Below the pieces are notes generated by a model. That model was not told where the DNA came from, ran no database searches, and saw nothing but the letters and a program-made list of their open reading frames with translations. The translations under genes and the position numbers were made by a program. A stretch of DNA of 24,123 nucleotides from an uncultured Lachnospiraceae bacterium (GTDB taxonomy: Bacteria > Bacillota > Clostridia > Lachnospirales > Lachnospiraceae): contig CAJUQZ010000059.1 of assembly GCA_910588755.1 (NCBI GenBank), positions 1 through 24,123 of the forward strand, read 5' to 3'. Below are positions 23,800 to 24,123 of the stretch, in pieces. Position 1 is the first letter of the stretch; every line of letters starts with the position of its first letter.

Positions 23800-23834
23800 A
23801 AAGCAGGCAAATGCCTGCTTTTTATATTACATCC
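23787..23834. terminator. Bidirectional terminator, 23-bp perfect stem
   Basis: Positions 23787-23809 and 23812-23834 are perfect reverse complements with a 2-nt loop; the core is AAAAAGCAGGCA-AA-TGCCTGCTTTTT. The A and T runs flanking the GC core serve both strands. It covers the stop codon of the second ABC gene and ends 3 nt before the stop of the convergent coiled-coil gene. Confidence 0.92.
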
Positions 23835-23836
23835 TA

Positions 23837-24079
23837 TTAAGCTGTTTTACGCTCCAATTCTTCAATCCGTTTTTCCAGCTGATCAATCTTCCTGATCAAT
23901 ATGTCCACTGTGCCAGCTTCCAGTTTACAGGCGTTTATCTCATGCTGCATGGACTCCATACACTGGTCCATTCTCTCAAAACGCTGGTCCATTTTGTCAA
24001 AGCGCTTATTGATTCTCTCCTCCATGCGCCCCATTTCCTCGAGGATCGCATTGACCATTAATTTCATTTCCTTATCCAC
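23837..24079 (-). CDS. Small coiled-coil protein
   Basis: An 80-aa, highly charged, mostly helical protein without membrane segments. Heptad repeats run from about residue 10 to 78: MEERINKRFDKMDQRFERMDQ, then IRKIDQLEKRIEELE. The inner repeat KRFDKMDQRFERMDQ looks like an internal duplication. The start is a GTG at 24079 with GGAGG 7 nt upstream; the first ATG four codons later is too far from that site. Small coiled-coil proteins of this kind are common in Firmicutes and mobile elements and usually have no assigned role. The upstream region is cut by the window end. Confidence 0.75.
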   Translation of the reverse strand: MDKEMKLMVNAILEEMGRMEERINKRFDKMDQRFERMDQCMESMQHEINACKLEAGTVDILIRKIDQLEKRIEELERKTA

Positions 24080-24091
24080 CGTACCACCTCC

Positions 24092-24122
24092 GGTAGTGTC
24101 AAGTTAACTACCATATTTTTTT
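24092..24122. other. Small hairpin with T-run at the window edge
   Basis: GGTAGT (24092-24097) pairs with ACTACC (24107-24112) over a 9-nt loop, followed by ATATTTTTTA on the plus strand. It lies upstream of the coiled-coil gene ribosome binding site. A minus-strand TTGACA lies in the loop and is too close to the start codon to act as that gene's -35 box. Confidence 0.35.
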
Positions 24123-24123
24123 A

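Overview
The window looks like chromosomal DNA of a low-to-mid GC Gram-positive anaerobe of the class Clostridia, most likely Lachnospiraceae. The evidence is the secG-rnr-smpB order beside enolase, strong AGGAGG ribosome binding sites, sigma-A type promoters, many intrinsic terminators, Uma2 and SUKH genes, and a BmrCD-type ABC pair. The family assignment is inference from gene content; no rRNA or tRNA is present.

Layout. 24-494 (+) is a low-molecular-weight tyrosine phosphatase that converges on an orphan AAA ATPase (523-1629, -). 1723-5492 (-) is a four-gene block of aconitase-superfamily hydro-lyases arranged small-large-small-large: two complete LeuD/LeuC-type enzymes with no leuA or leuB beside them. 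5791-8723 (+) holds an exported EF-hand-like protein, a DUF4261 protein and a divergent CbiT-like methyltransferase. Facing it, 8798-13868 (-) is the housekeeping set eno, secG, rnr, smpB, with a clear secG promoter and terminators after eno and secG. 14098-16041 (-) is a seven-helix membrane protein with a degenerate GGDEF and an intact EAL domain. 16166-17194 (-) is a Uma2 nuclease followed by a SUKH protein. 17524-19046 (-) is gpmI, broken by a short internal deletion. 19229-19786 (-) is a second SUKH gene. 19914-23834 (+) is a multidrug-type heterodimeric ABC exporter behind a leader that carries its own promoter, a 28-codon peptide gene and an intrinsic terminator. A small coiled-coil gene (23837-24079, -) closes the window.

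How the genes work together. rnr and smpB overlap and belong to ribosome rescue and RNA quality control. eno and gpmI are consecutive glycolytic steps, although gpmI here cannot make a full-length enzyme as read. The two ABC half-transporters overlap by 11 nt and have complementary active-site defects, as expected for one heterodimer. Their leader resembles the ribosome-mediated attenuators known upstream of antibiotic-resistance genes and is the best candidate here for an undescribed regulatory system. The paired LeuCD-type enzymes probably act on one or two hydroxy-diacids whose identity the sequence does not settle.

Most genes have unambiguous starts set by Shine-Dalgarno spacing, and several starts given here lie inside the longest possible reading frame. 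No CRISPR array, tRNA, rRNA, transposase or prophage module was seen.
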